Shown: piece after piece, positions 45,522-54,656 of the stretch
How the letters are laid out: each line of letters opens with the position of its first letter
Numbering within the stretch: position 1 is the stretch's first letter
Assembly: GCA_018816945.1 (NCBI GenBank)
Contig: JAHIVC010000055.1
Location: 29,348 to 93,347 of the forward strand
From: Bacteroidota bacterium
Lineage (GTDB): Bacteria > Bacteroidota > Bacteroidia > Bacteroidales > GCA-2711565
DNA length: 64,000 nucleotides
Direction of reading: 5' to 3'
The notes under the pieces: model-generated
Seen by the model: only the letters and a program-made list of their open reading frames with translations
Told to the model about the DNA's origin: nothing
Databases searched by the model: none
Position numbers and translations under genes: made by a program

Positions 45522-48500
45522 TTAAATAGTAACTTGAAGATTAAATAATACAGAACGTGTACCTGGATTATTAAAATAATTCATCCCTGAAACATTACTA
45601 ACGCCATAATAATTAGAGTCAGGATCGACACCTACCAATTTGGTCCAAAGGATCAAATCTCTTCCGGTAACAGATAATCTTAAGGAACTGAATGTCATTT
45701 TTGATGTTACTTTAAGTTTTTTGAAAGTATATCCAAGAGTTATATTACGAAGCTTGGTCCAGGTTGCGTCTTCAACAAAAAAGTCATTAACGTGACTAAA
45801 ACCTAAACCTCCGCCTCTACCATTATACCATGCCTCATCAAGGATAACCATTCCACCGCCAAAGTCTTGAAGATTACCTCTCACAATATCTCCTGTATGA
45901 TATTTAATTGTTCCATTTACTGATGCAACATTTGGCATGTCAAAAGGTATCGTTACTTCGTTTGATACATCAACATGTTGTCCAAAACCATAAAGCGTAA
46001 GTTTTGTCCTATCTAAGAAATCTCCACCTTGTGAATGTTCGAATAAAACACTCAAATCAAAATTTTTATAATTTAATTGGAATCCTATACCACCTCTCCA
46101 ATCAGGATTTGGATCTCCAAGAACCCTTGCTTTTGTATCCAACTGCGGATACCCGTTTGCATCAAGAATTAATTTGTTGTTTTCATCACGCAGTGACCCG
46201 GCTATATAAAAAGAACTCATAGGGTATCCTTTAACCGCTTTTGAAGTACCTCCAATATCCACGGTTTCGGCACCGGCAATGTCAACTACCAGATTTTTAT
46301 TGTTATTAAAATTAGCACTTACTGTTAATCGCAAATCCTTTTGTTCTATTATCTTACCGCTTAAATCTAATTCAAATCCTTTGTTTTCAATAACTGCAGC
46401 GTTTTTATAGTTAAAAGTATAACCGGAGCTGGGATTGGTTTTTACAGCAAAAAGGATGTCTTTAATTTGGTTTTTATAATAGGTTAAGCCAAATTCAATC
46501 TTGTTTTTTAAGAATCTTAGATTGGTTCCAATTTCCCATTCAGTTTTTATTTCAGGTTTCAAGTTTAAATTACCTTTTGTGGTTGATAACGTGTAACTAC
46601 CTCCAAAATCTGCATAACCGGCAGCAGCTAAAGTGTAAAATCTATATGGTGCTGGTTGGATACCCACTTTTCCATAGGCAAATCTTAACTTTCCAAAACT
46701 TAAAACATCTGATTTAACCAAATCGGTAAATTGCCATGCCAAATCTACTGATGGATAAAAGAAAGTTCCTTTAATAGTAGAAGCAGCCTCAACAGCACCT
46801 GAAACCGTAACGAACAATTGATTGAATACACCAAAATTAAGTATTCCGAATCCACGATTTGAACGAATTTGTGTCTGAGTGGTTTTCCATGTAGATGCAG
46901 ACTTATCCGGATTTAAATCAGAGGTATAAAGTCTTGAATCAACTGCAAATGGTGAAAGGGTATTGACGTCCATAAATCGATTTCTGTCATTGTAATTTAC
47001 CCCTAAAGTTGCCTCCAGTTTTACATCTTTGTTTAAATCATGTGTTGCGATGGCAATTGCATCAAAGTTAATCTCCTTGTTTCTAATATCGGTTTGAGTC
47101 CACAAACCAACGCCTCTGGCTGAACTTGATGAGCCAATCGGGTAAAATTCGCTTCTTACATCATTGTAATAGTCAAGACCTCCCCTAACAATAAACTTCA
47201 GCCACTCTGTCGGATAAATTTTTAATTCCGGGTTGATTATAAATCGATCAACATTATTGGGCGATTGTTGCTCATATATAGCCCATAAAGGGTTGGTATA
47301 ACTTGGGGCCGCTGATTGTCCAATATGAGCATTGAAATACATTCTTTGTCTGTTCGGATAAACAGTTCCGTTAGCGGCAACATATGTTCCGATGTAATCT
47401 GACATATCAAAATCCGGTGCTGAACGATAGAGTCCAATTAAAACACCATTTGTAGTTTCGCCGGCTGTAATGGTCCTGTTTGACTTTGTGTTTGCATAAG
47501 TAATTTTACTATCCAGGGTCAACCAGTCATAAAGTTGAGTCTTGGTATTCAGCCTTAAGTTTTTTCGGTGATAATCGTAATTTCTAACAATCCCGTTTTG
47601 ATCCAGGTTTTCAAAACTTAAAAAATAAGCTGTTTTTTCGCCGCCACCTCTTATTGAAAAGTTATGTTGAGCGAATGAACCCGTACGGAAAACCAGGTCC
47701 CGGTTACTTTCCACATAGGTTTCTTTTGAGTTTTTCTTAGTTATCAAATAATGTGTATTTCCGGTAGTATTTGAAATAAAGCTTCCCCCATTTACATTTA
47801 CTTCATCAGCCGCACCCGAACGATCTGCAATTTTGTCGCCCCATGATAAGTTTGTGTTCATCGCCCATACACCACCTTTACCTTGTCCGTATTTATCTTG
47901 TAATGGTTCAAAAACACTAGCCTTATCAAAAGATTGGGTAAATGAATATTCTACTACTGGTTTTTGGTTCATCGTACCATTTTTGGTAGTAATAACAATT
48001 ACACCATTTGCTGCCCTTGAACCCCAAAGTGCTGCTGCTGAAGCACCTTTTAAAATTTGCACAGACTCAATGTCTTTTGCATTGATATCATCCAACCGTG
48101 ATTGTTGGGTAACAGTAACACCTCCTATATTATCATTGCTAACCGGCATACCATCTATAATAATTAAAGGTTGGCTTGCTCCTGAAATGGTGTTGGTTCC
48201 CCTGATAACGATTGATGAACCTGATCCCGGATCTCCGCTTGATTTATTGATCTTCACACCGGAAGCCTGACCTGCTAAAGCATCAATAAGCCCTGCTGAT
48301 CCTGATTTTTTCACATTATCAGCATTAACAATCGAACTTGTTGATCCTGTTTCGTCAACTTTTACAGTTGTTCCAAGAGCCGTAACAATTACTTCTTCCA
48401 GCTCACTTAAACTTGTCTTCATCACTATATTAATAACGGTATTATTCATTACCGCTATTTCTTGATCTTCGAATCCAATAAATGAAAATGCAAGAATTGC

Positions 48501-49034
48501 TTTTGCATCAGGTACCTCAAGCGTATAATTACCATCTCTATCTGTGGTAACACCAGAAGTTGTTCCTTTTATCATAATGGTGACACCCGGTAAGCCTAAT
48601 CCATCTTCTAAACTTGTAACTTTTCCTGTTATTTTAATTTTCGGAACAGGTGTTTGTGGTACCTCATTTTTTAGTTTTGCTGCAGGTTTGATAACAATAA
48701 CTTTATCAACAATTTCATAGTTCAAGCCAGAGTTTTCAAAACATAACATAAGGACCTCATCAAGTGAAGCATTCTCAAGGCTTATATTAATAGTATGTTT
48801 TGAATTAATTTCTTCATGCGCATAGAAAAATTCATAGTCGCATTGACTCTGAATTGCCTTCAAAACATCTTCTATACTAGCATTCTTCAGACTTAAATTG
48901 AGTCTGGGTTCCTGTGAATATGCATTTGCAGTGATCTGAAATGCAGTGATTAGAATGATAAAAATTTTTAGCTTCATAATTAAGAAGAAATTTCTCCTCG
49001 CATGAGGAGAAGAATTAGAAAGTAAATTTTTCAT
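45522..49034 (-). CDS. SusC/RagA TonB-linked outer-membrane protein with STN domain, locus 1
   Basis: The 1,170-residue TonB-dependent transporter has, in order, an N-terminal extension, a signal peptide beginning at an internal M-K-L, a STN domain (I-E-D-V-L-K-A-I-Q, about 50-115), a carboxypeptidase-like repeat (G-K-V-T-S-L-E-D-G-L-G-L-P-G-V, about 135-210), the plug (G-S-G-S-S-I-V-I-R-G-T-N-T-I) and the beta barrel ending in a terminal aromatic-rich strand. The STN domain talks to FecR, which implies substrate-triggered sigma release. The extension codes for a perfect hairpin. Confidence 0.95.
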   Translation of the reverse strand: MKNLLSNSSPHARRNFFLIMKLKIFIILITAFQITANAYSQEPRLNLSLKNASIEDVLKAIQSQCDYEFFYAHEEINSKHTINISLENASLDEVLMLCFENSGLNYEIVDKVIVIKPAAKLKNEVPQTPVPKIKITGKVTSLEDGLGLPGVTIMIKGTTSGVTTDRDGNYTLEVPDAKAILAFSFIGFEDQEIAVMNNTVINIVMKTSLSELEEVIVTALGTTVKVDETGSTSSIVNADNVKKSGSAGLIDALAGQASGVKINKSSGDPGSGSSIVIRGTNTISGASQPLIIIDGMPVSNDNIGGVTVTQQSRLDDINAKDIESVQILKGASAAALWGSRAANGVIVITTKNGTMNQKPVVEYSFTQSFDKASVFEPLQDKYGQGKGGVWAMNTNLSWGDKIADRSGAADEVNVNGGSFISNTTGNTHYLITKKNSKETYVESNRDLVFRTGSFAQHNFSIRGGGEKTAYFLSFENLDQNGIVRNYDYHRKNLRLNTKTQLYDWLTLDSKITYANTKSNRTITAGETTNGVLIGLYRSAPDFDMSDYIGTYVAANGTVYPNRQRMYFNAHIGQSAAPSYTNPLWAIYEQQSPNNVDRFIINPELKIYPTEWLKFIVRGGLDYYNDVRSEFYPIGSSSSARGVGLWTQTDIRNKEINFDAIAIATHDLNKDVKLEATLGVNYNDRNRFMDVNTLSPFAVDSRLYTSDLNPDKSASTWKTTQTQIRSNRGFGILNFGVFNQLFVTVSGAVEAASTIKGTFFYPSVDLAWQFTDLVKSDVLSFGKLRFAYGKVGIQPAPYRFYTLAAAGYADFGGSYTLSTTKGNLNLKPEIKTEWEIGTNLRFLKNKIEFGLTYYKNQIKDILFAVKTNPSSGYTFNYKNAAVIENKGFELDLSGKIIEQKDLRLTVSANFNNNKNLVVDIAGAETVDIGGTSKAVKGYPMSSFYIAGSLRDENNKLILDANGYPQLDTKARVLGDPNPDWRGGIGFQLNYKNFDLSVLFEHSQGGDFLDRTKLTLYGFGQHVDVSNEVTIPFDMPNVASVNGTIKYHTGDIVRGNLQDFGGGMVILDEAWYNGRGGGLGFSHVNDFFVEDATWTKLRNITLGYTFKKLKVTSKMTFSSLRLSVTGRDLILWTKLVGVDPDSNYYGVSNVSGMNYFNNPGTRSVLFNLQVTI

Positions 49035-49102
49035 AACTTTGTTAAAATTTGGTTTAACTTAATGTTCATATCTGGGATTTTTAAGAATATTCTGTTAAGC
49101 TT

Positions 49103-49128
49103 ACGGAGGATGTTGCCGCATCCTCCGT
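49103..49128. promoter_or_regulatory. Hairpin between FecR and SusC genes, locus 1
   Basis: Arms acggaggatg (49103-49112) and catcctccgt (49119-49128) make a perfect 10-bp stem with a 6-base loop, between the FecR stop and the SusC start. On the minus strand no U-run follows, so it may be a processing or stabilising element or an attenuator rather than a full terminator. Confidence 0.6.
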
Positions 49129-49139
49129 TTTATTTAAGC

Positions 49140-50327
49140 CTACTTTCTACTAACCAAAACGGTATTTTCAATTATTTCAAATTTTACATTTGTTGCTAAT
49201 TCAATAATGTGTAATGTTTGTTTGATATCATTGTATTTATATAAGGTTCCGGAAAAATGTAAATTTTCCGCATTCGTATTTAAAAAGGTAATTTCAGCGT
49301 CATACCATCTGGATAATTTTGTCATCACATTTTGAAGGTTTTCATATTCAAAAATATATTTCCCTGCTTTCCATGAAGTATATAATTCAGTATTTACCTT
49401 AATTTCCTGAAGATTGTCTAACGTTTTATCAAATTTAGCCTGCTTGCCTGGCACCAGAACAAGATTATATTTTGAGGCTTTTACCTTTACTTCCCCATCA
49501 ACCAAGGTGGTTTCTACTGAATTTTCATTAGGATAAGCCATTATATTGAACGAAGTTCCTATTACTTCTACCTCCATATCATTTGTAGATACGATAAATG
49601 GCCTGATTTTATCTTTGGTTACCTCAAAATATGCTTCACCTGTTAAATAAACTTTCCTGATATCTGACGAAAATTGAGTTGGATACTTAATTGCCGAAGA
49701 AGCATTTAACCATACTTTGGTACCATCGGACAATGTTACATTAAAGACTTTACTTTTTGGAGTGATTAAGGTATTAAATTGAATTTCTTGTTGAGTTATG
49801 GCTTTATTATTACTGTACAAGATTTCTGATTTATCTTTAGTTATCTGTGTTCCATCAATCTCTATAATAGAATCCCCCTTTAACGATGCGGCAAGGCTTA
49901 TAATTGTTCCATCTGCCATTATTAATGAAGATTCTTCCAGTTCATTAATTTGTTCCTCAAGTTTATTAAACGAAATATATGATTCCGAAGATGAGGTTCT
50001 TTGATATAAAAAATATCCACCTATTAATAAAGGGATGGCTAAAATTGCAGCGTACTTAAGAATTGATAAAAGAATCCTTTTAGATCGCACTTGCTTTTTG
50101 CTCATCTTTTTATTTATATTTTCCCAAGCTTTAAGGCTATCAATTTTATCGTGATCCTTAATTAAGGCATAAAGGTTTTCCTTTTGCTTAAATCTTTCAT
50201 ATAATTTTTGGTTATCCTTTGAATGAGATAACCATTCCTGAAGAGTTTTCGTCTCCTCTAAATTGGCTTCCTGATTTAACGCTTTAATAATAATATCAGG
50301 AATTCTAAGGTAATTTTCTTTTTTCAT
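49140..50327 (-). CDS. FecR-family anti-sigma factor, locus 1
   Basis: The 395-residue protein has a cytoplasmic N-terminal helical domain (K-A-L-N-Q-E-A-N-L-E-E-T-K-T-L-Q-E-W), one membrane helix at about 88-107 (Y-A-A-I-L-A-I-P-L-L-I-G-G-Y-F-L), the FecR domain (V-T-L-S-D-G-T-K-V-W-L-N-A-S-S, E-A-Y-F-E-V) and a C-terminal DUF4974-type domain (M-T-K-L-S-R-W-Y-D-A-E-I). It senses SusC through the STN domain and holds the upstream sigma factor. It lies 76 bp after the sigma gene. Confidence 0.95.
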   Translation of the reverse strand: MKKENYLRIPDIIIKALNQEANLEETKTLQEWLSHSKDNQKLYERFKQKENLYALIKDHDKIDSLKAWENINKKMSKKQVRSKRILLSILKYAAILAIPLLIGGYFLYQRTSSSESYISFNKLEEQINELEESSLIMADGTIISLAASLKGDSIIEIDGTQITKDKSEILYSNNKAITQQEIQFNTLITPKSKVFNVTLSDGTKVWLNASSAIKYPTQFSSDIRKVYLTGEAYFEVTKDKIRPFIVSTNDMEVEVIGTSFNIMAYPNENSVETTLVDGEVKVKASKYNLVLVPGKQAKFDKTLDNLQEIKVNTELYTSWKAGKYIFEYENLQNVMTKLSRWYDAEITFLNTNAENLHFSGTLYKYNDIKQTLHIIELATNVKFEIIENTVLVSRK

Positions 50328-50403
50328 ATGCTAAATAGATACTTATTAAACAGCCGATGTTAAAAAAGGGACTAGTCTTCAATTAAAAAATGTTAAATTT
50401 TTG

Positions 50404-50976
50404 TTAATTATTAAAATGGATAAAAAATGCAATAATGAGAAGACTTATATCCTTTAGATTTTCTTTAAGAAACTTATAAGCGGAAGCTTTATGTGTTTTA
50501 ACGGTATTAATTGAGATTTGTAAATGATCAGCAATTTCCTGATTTTTATGTCCTTCCAAATTCAAATAAAGCACTTCTTTTGCTCGTGGCGGCAATTTGT
50601 CTACCGTATGCATTATTAATCGATTCGTTTCTTGTTCGATAAAATGTTGAAAGAAGAAATTTTCGGTTTTTTCAACATATAAAATTCTATCTTGATATCT
50701 TTTTTTGACAGCTTCGTGTTCAATCACATTTAGCGCTTTGTTTTTAGCTGCTTGATATAAGTATGCTTTTAAGGCGAGCGTATTTGAAAAAAGTATCCTT
50801 TTTTCCCAAATTTTTATAAATACTTCTTGCGCAATATCTTCCGATTGTTCAGCATTTAAAATAATTTTTTGAATAAATAAACTGAGGCTTTTATAATAAG
50901 TATCAAAAATCAACTTAAAAGCAGATTTATCTCCTTTACTTAATTTTAAAAGAATTTCAGATTCCATTATGCGCAT
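50404..50976 (-). CDS. ECF RNA polymerase sigma-70 factor, locus 1
   Basis: The 190-residue ECF sigma factor has region 2 (K-S-A-F-K-L-I-F-D-T-Y-Y, E-D-I-A-Q-E-V-F-I-K-I-W) and region 4 (L-P-P-R-A-K-E-V-L-Y-L-N-L-E-G-H-K-N-Q-E-I-A, S-I-N-T-V-K-T-H-K-A), the Bacteroides-type FecI family. Its C-terminus ends with a hydrophobic stretch (I-S-L-L-I-I-A-F-F-I-H-F). A second ATG at 50967 is possible. It begins the sigma-FecR-SusC-SusD locus. Confidence 0.95.
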   Translation of the reverse strand: MRIMESEILLKLSKGDKSAFKLIFDTYYKSLSLFIQKIILNAEQSEDIAQEVFIKIWEKRILFSNTLALKAYLYQAAKNKALNVIEHEAVKKRYQDRILYVEKTENFFFQHFIEQETNRLIMHTVDKLPPRAKEVLYLNLEGHKNQEIADHLQISINTVKTHKASAYKFLKENLKDISLLIIAFFIHFNN

Positions 50977-50984
50977 TTAGGAAA

Positions 50985-50992
50985 CAAATATA
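50985..50992 (-). promoter_or_regulatory. Candidate -7 box for the locus 1 sigma gene
   Basis: The minus strand reads TATATTTG, 8 bases before the ATG at 50976 and 17 before the ATG at 50967. Confidence 0.45.
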
Positions 50993-51191
50993 GAAAATTA
51001 GATTTAAACTAAAATTCCATAAGCTTATATGGATTCTTTCTTTGATTTAATTGTATAATAAATGGATACTTTTTCTTACATCTAAATTGGAAACTAACTA
51101 ATCCCTTTTTTGATTCTTCCTGTTTAAGGATCATAAATATAAGATATTTTGATAAATTTTAAACTGTTTCAATTACTAAATTCTTACAACA

Positions 51192-51713
51192 ATGTTAAAT
51201 AAGCTATTCATTTTTTTTATTGCAACAGGACTCTCTTTCAGCACATTCACACAGGCCAAAGAAGACCCTGAAACGTTCAATCTAACCAAGGTAGGACAGG
51301 ATGTTCCGGATTTTTCATTTACTACGATTGATGGCAAAACTTATCAAATGTCTGAACTAAAAGGGGAAACCGTTCTTCTTCTCTTTTTTGCTACCTGGTG
51401 TGCTCCCTGTCAGAAAGAAATGCCCCTAATTGAAGCCAATGTTTGGCAGAAATACAAGGATCGCGAATTTAAGGTCCTCGCTTTCGGACGGGATCACTCA
51501 ATGGAAGAAATTAAAACTTTCAACGCGAAAAAAGGCTTCACTTACCCAATTGGTCCTGATCCCGGTAAAACAATTTATGGGAAATTTTTTACAAAATACA
51601 TCCCTCGAAATGTGCTTGTAAATAAAGACGGAAAAATTATTTACCAGAAACAAGGTTATACTGAAGAGGATGCAAAGATATTGAATGAAATAATCGATAA
51701 GGAAACAAAATAA
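51192..51713 (+). CDS. TlpA-family periplasmic thiol-disulfide protein
   Basis: The 173-residue protein has a signal peptide and a compact thioredoxin fold: V-P-D-F-S-F-T-T-I-D-G-K, the active site W-C70-A-P-C73-Q-K-E, F-G-R-D-H, and the cis-proline Y-I-P-R-N-V-L-V. It resembles ResA/TlpA reductants, which DsbD reduces. It stands alone on the plus strand between divergent ECF sigma and convergent tilS genes. Confidence 0.92.
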   Translation: MLNKLFIFFIATGLSFSTFTQAKEDPETFNLTKVGQDVPDFSFTTIDGKTYQMSELKGETVLLLFFATWCAPCQKEMPLIEANVWQKYKDREFKVLAFGRDHSMEEIKTFNAKKGFTYPIGPDPGKTIYGKFFTKYIPRNVLVNKDGKIIYQKQGYTEEDAKILNEIIDKETK

Positions 51714-51809
51714 TAAAACAATCCCAATTTTTAAGACTTGGTTCACGATCAGGTTGTGAAACAACTCTTTCGTGTGCTAAGTTTTTTAAATTAAGAGACT
51801 GAGGTTGAA

Positions 51810-53138
51810 TTATTCTGCACTATATTCGATTTGAAGGATATTTTTTGTTTTTGAAGTAATTTTAAATCGGTTATCGATTTGATGCCCGATAATCCAAACG
51901 ATATCATCTCCTGAGCATAACAACCAACTATCCTCTTTTTCAAAAAGTGAGAATTTTTGGTCGATAAAATAGTCGCTTAATTTCTTTTTAAAATTACTTC
52001 CCAAAGGAAAAAAATAATCTCCTTTTTTCCATTTACGGATGCTTAAAGGAAAAGTCAATTTTCCCTGGTCGAGACTCGCGACGTGCTTTTCTGTTGAAAA
52101 TTCAAAAGTTGAATCTTTAGCAAAACTGCTGAGATTTAAACAAATTGGCTTTTCTATTTTTTTTGTCCTGTCGGATATAAAAAATTCTTTTTCTGCTTCC
52201 TTTTTCAAGGCTCTGATCATCAACTGAGTTCTATCTTTAATCAAATGGTGTGTATCTGAATAAAATTGACTCCCCGATCCACTGTTCAAATTTTTAATGA
52301 TATCCTCAGTTGTTTGAAAGCTAAATCCAAATTCACGGATCAGTTCATATAAATAAGTTGAAATGGGTCGAAGTTTTTCAAGTTCATGAATTGAAATTGA
52401 ATATTCATTGTGATGCTCTATCAGTAATTTTTCTCTCGTTTTATTTATTTGCGATGTATAAATTTCTTCTGCTTCTCTGAAGCGTTTCATATTTGCATCA
52501 AAAGTATTCAAATAGGCAGGATCAATATCTTCCAAAACCGTCAACAAATGATGTCTGATTTTATTGCGTAAGTATTTATCAGAGGCATTGGATGAGTCTT
52601 CGCGATATGTTAATTGAGATTTTTCAATAAATACGGCAATTTCCTTCCGTGTTGTAAAGAGCAGTGGGCGTATTAAATTTCCTTGCATGGCCCTGATCCC
52701 GTGCAAGCCTGAAATACCTGTTCCACGCAATAGGTTAATAAAAAAAGTTTCAAGCTGATCGTCCTGATGATGACCCGTGGCAATTTTGTGATAACCATTT
52801 TCTGACCGAAGTTTCTCGAACCACTCGTATCGTAAGTCCCTGGCAGCCATTTGCGTTGAAATTCCTCGCTCCTTCTCAATTTGATTGGTGTCAAATTCGA
52901 TATAGAAGAAAGGAACTTTATATTTATCAGCCAGTTCTTTAACAAATAGTGCATCTCCATCCGACTCCTCGCCCCTCAATTTAAAATTGCAGTGTGCTAT
53001 CCCGAAATTATAAGCAGCCTGTTGAAATAACTCGCACATAGCTACAGAATCCATGCCACCACTAACTGTCAGCAGGATTTTATCCTCTGAATTAAAGAGC
53101 TTATTCTGTATAATGTAAGATTTAAATCTTTCCAGCAT
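51810..53138 (-). CDS. tilS: tRNA(Ile)-lysidine synthase
   Basis: TilS attaches lysine to C34 of the CAU-anticodon tRNA-Ile, so that it reads AUA. The 442 residues begin with the N-type PP-loop S26-G-G-M-D-S31, followed by H-C-N-F-K-L-R, G-H-H-Q-D-D-Q-L-E-T, and R-P-L-L. The C-terminal domain contains F-P-L-G and L-S-D-Y-F-I-D-Q-K. A perfect TAATTTTG box stands four bases before the ATG. It is convergent with the TlpA-like gene. Confidence 0.95.
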   Translation of the reverse strand: MLERFKSYIIQNKLFNSEDKILLTVSGGMDSVAMCELFQQAAYNFGIAHCNFKLRGEESDGDALFVKELADKYKVPFFYIEFDTNQIEKERGISTQMAARDLRYEWFEKLRSENGYHKIATGHHQDDQLETFFINLLRGTGISGLHGIRAMQGNLIRPLLFTTRKEIAVFIEKSQLTYREDSSNASDKYLRNKIRHHLLTVLEDIDPAYLNTFDANMKRFREAEEIYTSQINKTREKLLIEHHNEYSISIHELEKLRPISTYLYELIREFGFSFQTTEDIIKNLNSGSGSQFYSDTHHLIKDRTQLMIRALKKEAEKEFFISDRTKKIEKPICLNLSSFAKDSTFEFSTEKHVASLDQGKLTFPLSIRKWKKGDYFFPLGSNFKKKLSDYFIDQKFSLFEKEDSWLLCSGDDIVWIIGHQIDNRFKITSKTKNILQIEYSAE

Positions 53139-53142
53139 CCTG

Positions 53143-53150
53143 CAAAATTA
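53143..53150 (-). promoter_or_regulatory. -7 box four bases before the tilS start
   Basis: The minus strand reads TAATTTTG, four bases, then the ATG at 53138. The geometry is the same as at pyrE, yjjG-like, the radical SAM gene and the second sigma gene. Confidence 0.55.
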
Positions 53151-53274
53151 ACAAATGGATGGTATTAAAACACCTAAACTATATAATAAGCTAGCTTTAT
53201 TATCAATTGGCTTCTTATATATTATCATAAATATAATCGGGAGAAAGCTGATAAAAAAAATTATAAATGTAAAG

Positions 53275-53306
53275 CCCCCGAAACCTAATATTACAGTTTT
53301 CGGGGG
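53275..53306 (-). terminator. Terminator of the aldolase operon
   Basis: Arms cccccgaaa (53275-53283) and tttcggggg (53298-53306) form a perfect 9-bp stem with a 14-base loop, followed on the minus strand by a short U-rich tail. It lies 177 bp after the threonine aldolase stop. The rest of the 344-bp gap 53139-53482 has only the tilS promoter box and no visible gene. Confidence 0.7.
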
Positions 53307-53482
53307 AAATTTATGAATCATTGTTTTAAAAGAAAAATTACAATTATTTTGAAGTCCAGCAATTCAGTTAATCTTTATGTTAAAGATTTACTCCTATTAA
53401 AGCCGAAAACGTTACCAGATTTAAGGAGTCAGAATTAAAAATACAGACGACTCTATATTAAAGCCTCGTCAAAATTTCAAAT

Positions 53483-54652
53483 TCAAGAAACTTCCTTTAT
53501 AGCTTGTATAAAAATCCGGGTTAATTCGTTTACAGGTTTTCGTAAAATACTTGGATTAATTTTGAAATAAATAAACCCATCATTATGATTTACTGCTGGC
53601 AGAAAAACATTCATTGCTTCCAGAGCAACAATCAACCTTGTGGCATCGATATGATTAAGGTTCATTTGAAACACATTACTTCCATTCGGAATTTTAAATA
53701 TATCTATATCTGACTGTGCTTGTAGCTCATTAAAAAAAACATCAGCTTGTTTCAAACTTGCTTCATAATCGGATAAGAAACTATCCAGATAATGGTTTGC
53801 TACAGCAGCAAAGGGCCATACCTGAATCACCCCACCCCCAAACATTCGTCGGGTATGAAAAAGATCCTCGATAAATGTTTTTTTACCTGCTAAAATAGCA
53901 CCTGAAGCCGCATTAAAGTTTTTATATAAGGAAATGTAAACGGTATCAAACAGTTCCACAAAATCGTTCGGGCTTTTATCTGTATGAACACAAGCATTGA
54001 AAAGACGCGCGCCATCAAGATGCATCTTGATATTATTTTTATGTGCAAAGGCAGATATTTCTTTCATCTTGTCAAAATCAAACAATTGATTATTATATCT
54101 GCGCACCGGAGATTCAATGCTAATAACTCCTATTTGCGTATCTACCCTACCTTCGTTTGTCCGCAAGTATTCTTTTTCAACCTCTGCTAAATTAAAATCA
54201 ACTTTACCTTTACCAAGCGGAATTAGATTTAGTCCACTCAAAATATTGGCACAATCGCCGGAATCACGATATAAATGACTATCCGACTGAACCAATACTT
54301 TACGATTTTCGCCAGCCAGTTTCCGCACAGCTATGTGATTAGCCAAGGTTCCGGTAGGCATAAAAATTGCACTTTCGGTTCCCAGTATCTTAGCCATTCC
54401 TTTTTCGAGTTCCTCAACAACCCCTCCCAAAGAATAATCATCGATTGAAATTCCAGCATTGGCGGACAATTTTGAGAGCAGGTTACTATATTCAGCCGGG
54501 GTAAAATCCAAGCCATCGCGTGTAAAATTAATTTTTTTACTGTCAATTTTCATCTGGTGGTCCTCGCTGATTCTATCAGAAAAAGCGATTGAAGGAACCG
54601 TAGCTGCAACTGTGAGTATGCTTCCTGTTTTAATGAAATTTCTTCGTTTCAT
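53483..54652 (-). CDS. Exported threonine aldolase-like PLP enzyme with Tat signal
   Basis: The mature part matches L-threonine aldolase / beta-eliminating lyase (fold type I): F-M-P-T-G-T-L-A-N-H-I-A, the Asp in H-L-D-G-A-R-L-F-N-A that binds the pyridine ring, and the PLP lysine in Y-I-S-L-Y-K-N-F-N-A-A-S-G. The N-terminus M-K-R-R-N-F-I-K-T-G-S-I followed by a hydrophobic Ala/Val stretch is a twin-arginine export signal. The ATG at 54652 puts R-R at residues 3-4. It starts 4 bp after the amidohydrolase/S9 gene and is translationally close to it. Export of a PLP aldolase is unusual. Confidence 0.88.
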   Translation of the reverse strand: MKRRNFIKTGSILTVAATVPSIAFSDRISEDHQMKIDSKKINFTRDGLDFTPAEYSNLLSKLSANAGISIDDYSLGGVVEELEKGMAKILGTESAIFMPTGTLANHIAVRKLAGENRKVLVQSDSHLYRDSGDCANILSGLNLIPLGKGKVDFNLAEVEKEYLRTNEGRVDTQIGVISIESPVRRYNNQLFDFDKMKEISAFAHKNNIKMHLDGARLFNACVHTDKSPNDFVELFDTVYISLYKNFNAASGAILAGKKTFIEDLFHTRRMFGGGVIQVWPFAAVANHYLDSFLSDYEASLKQADVFFNELQAQSDIDIFKIPNGSNVFQMNLNHIDATRLIVALEAMNVFLPAVNHNDGFIYFKINPSILRKPVNELTRIFIQAIKEVS

Positions 54653-54656
54653 ATCC

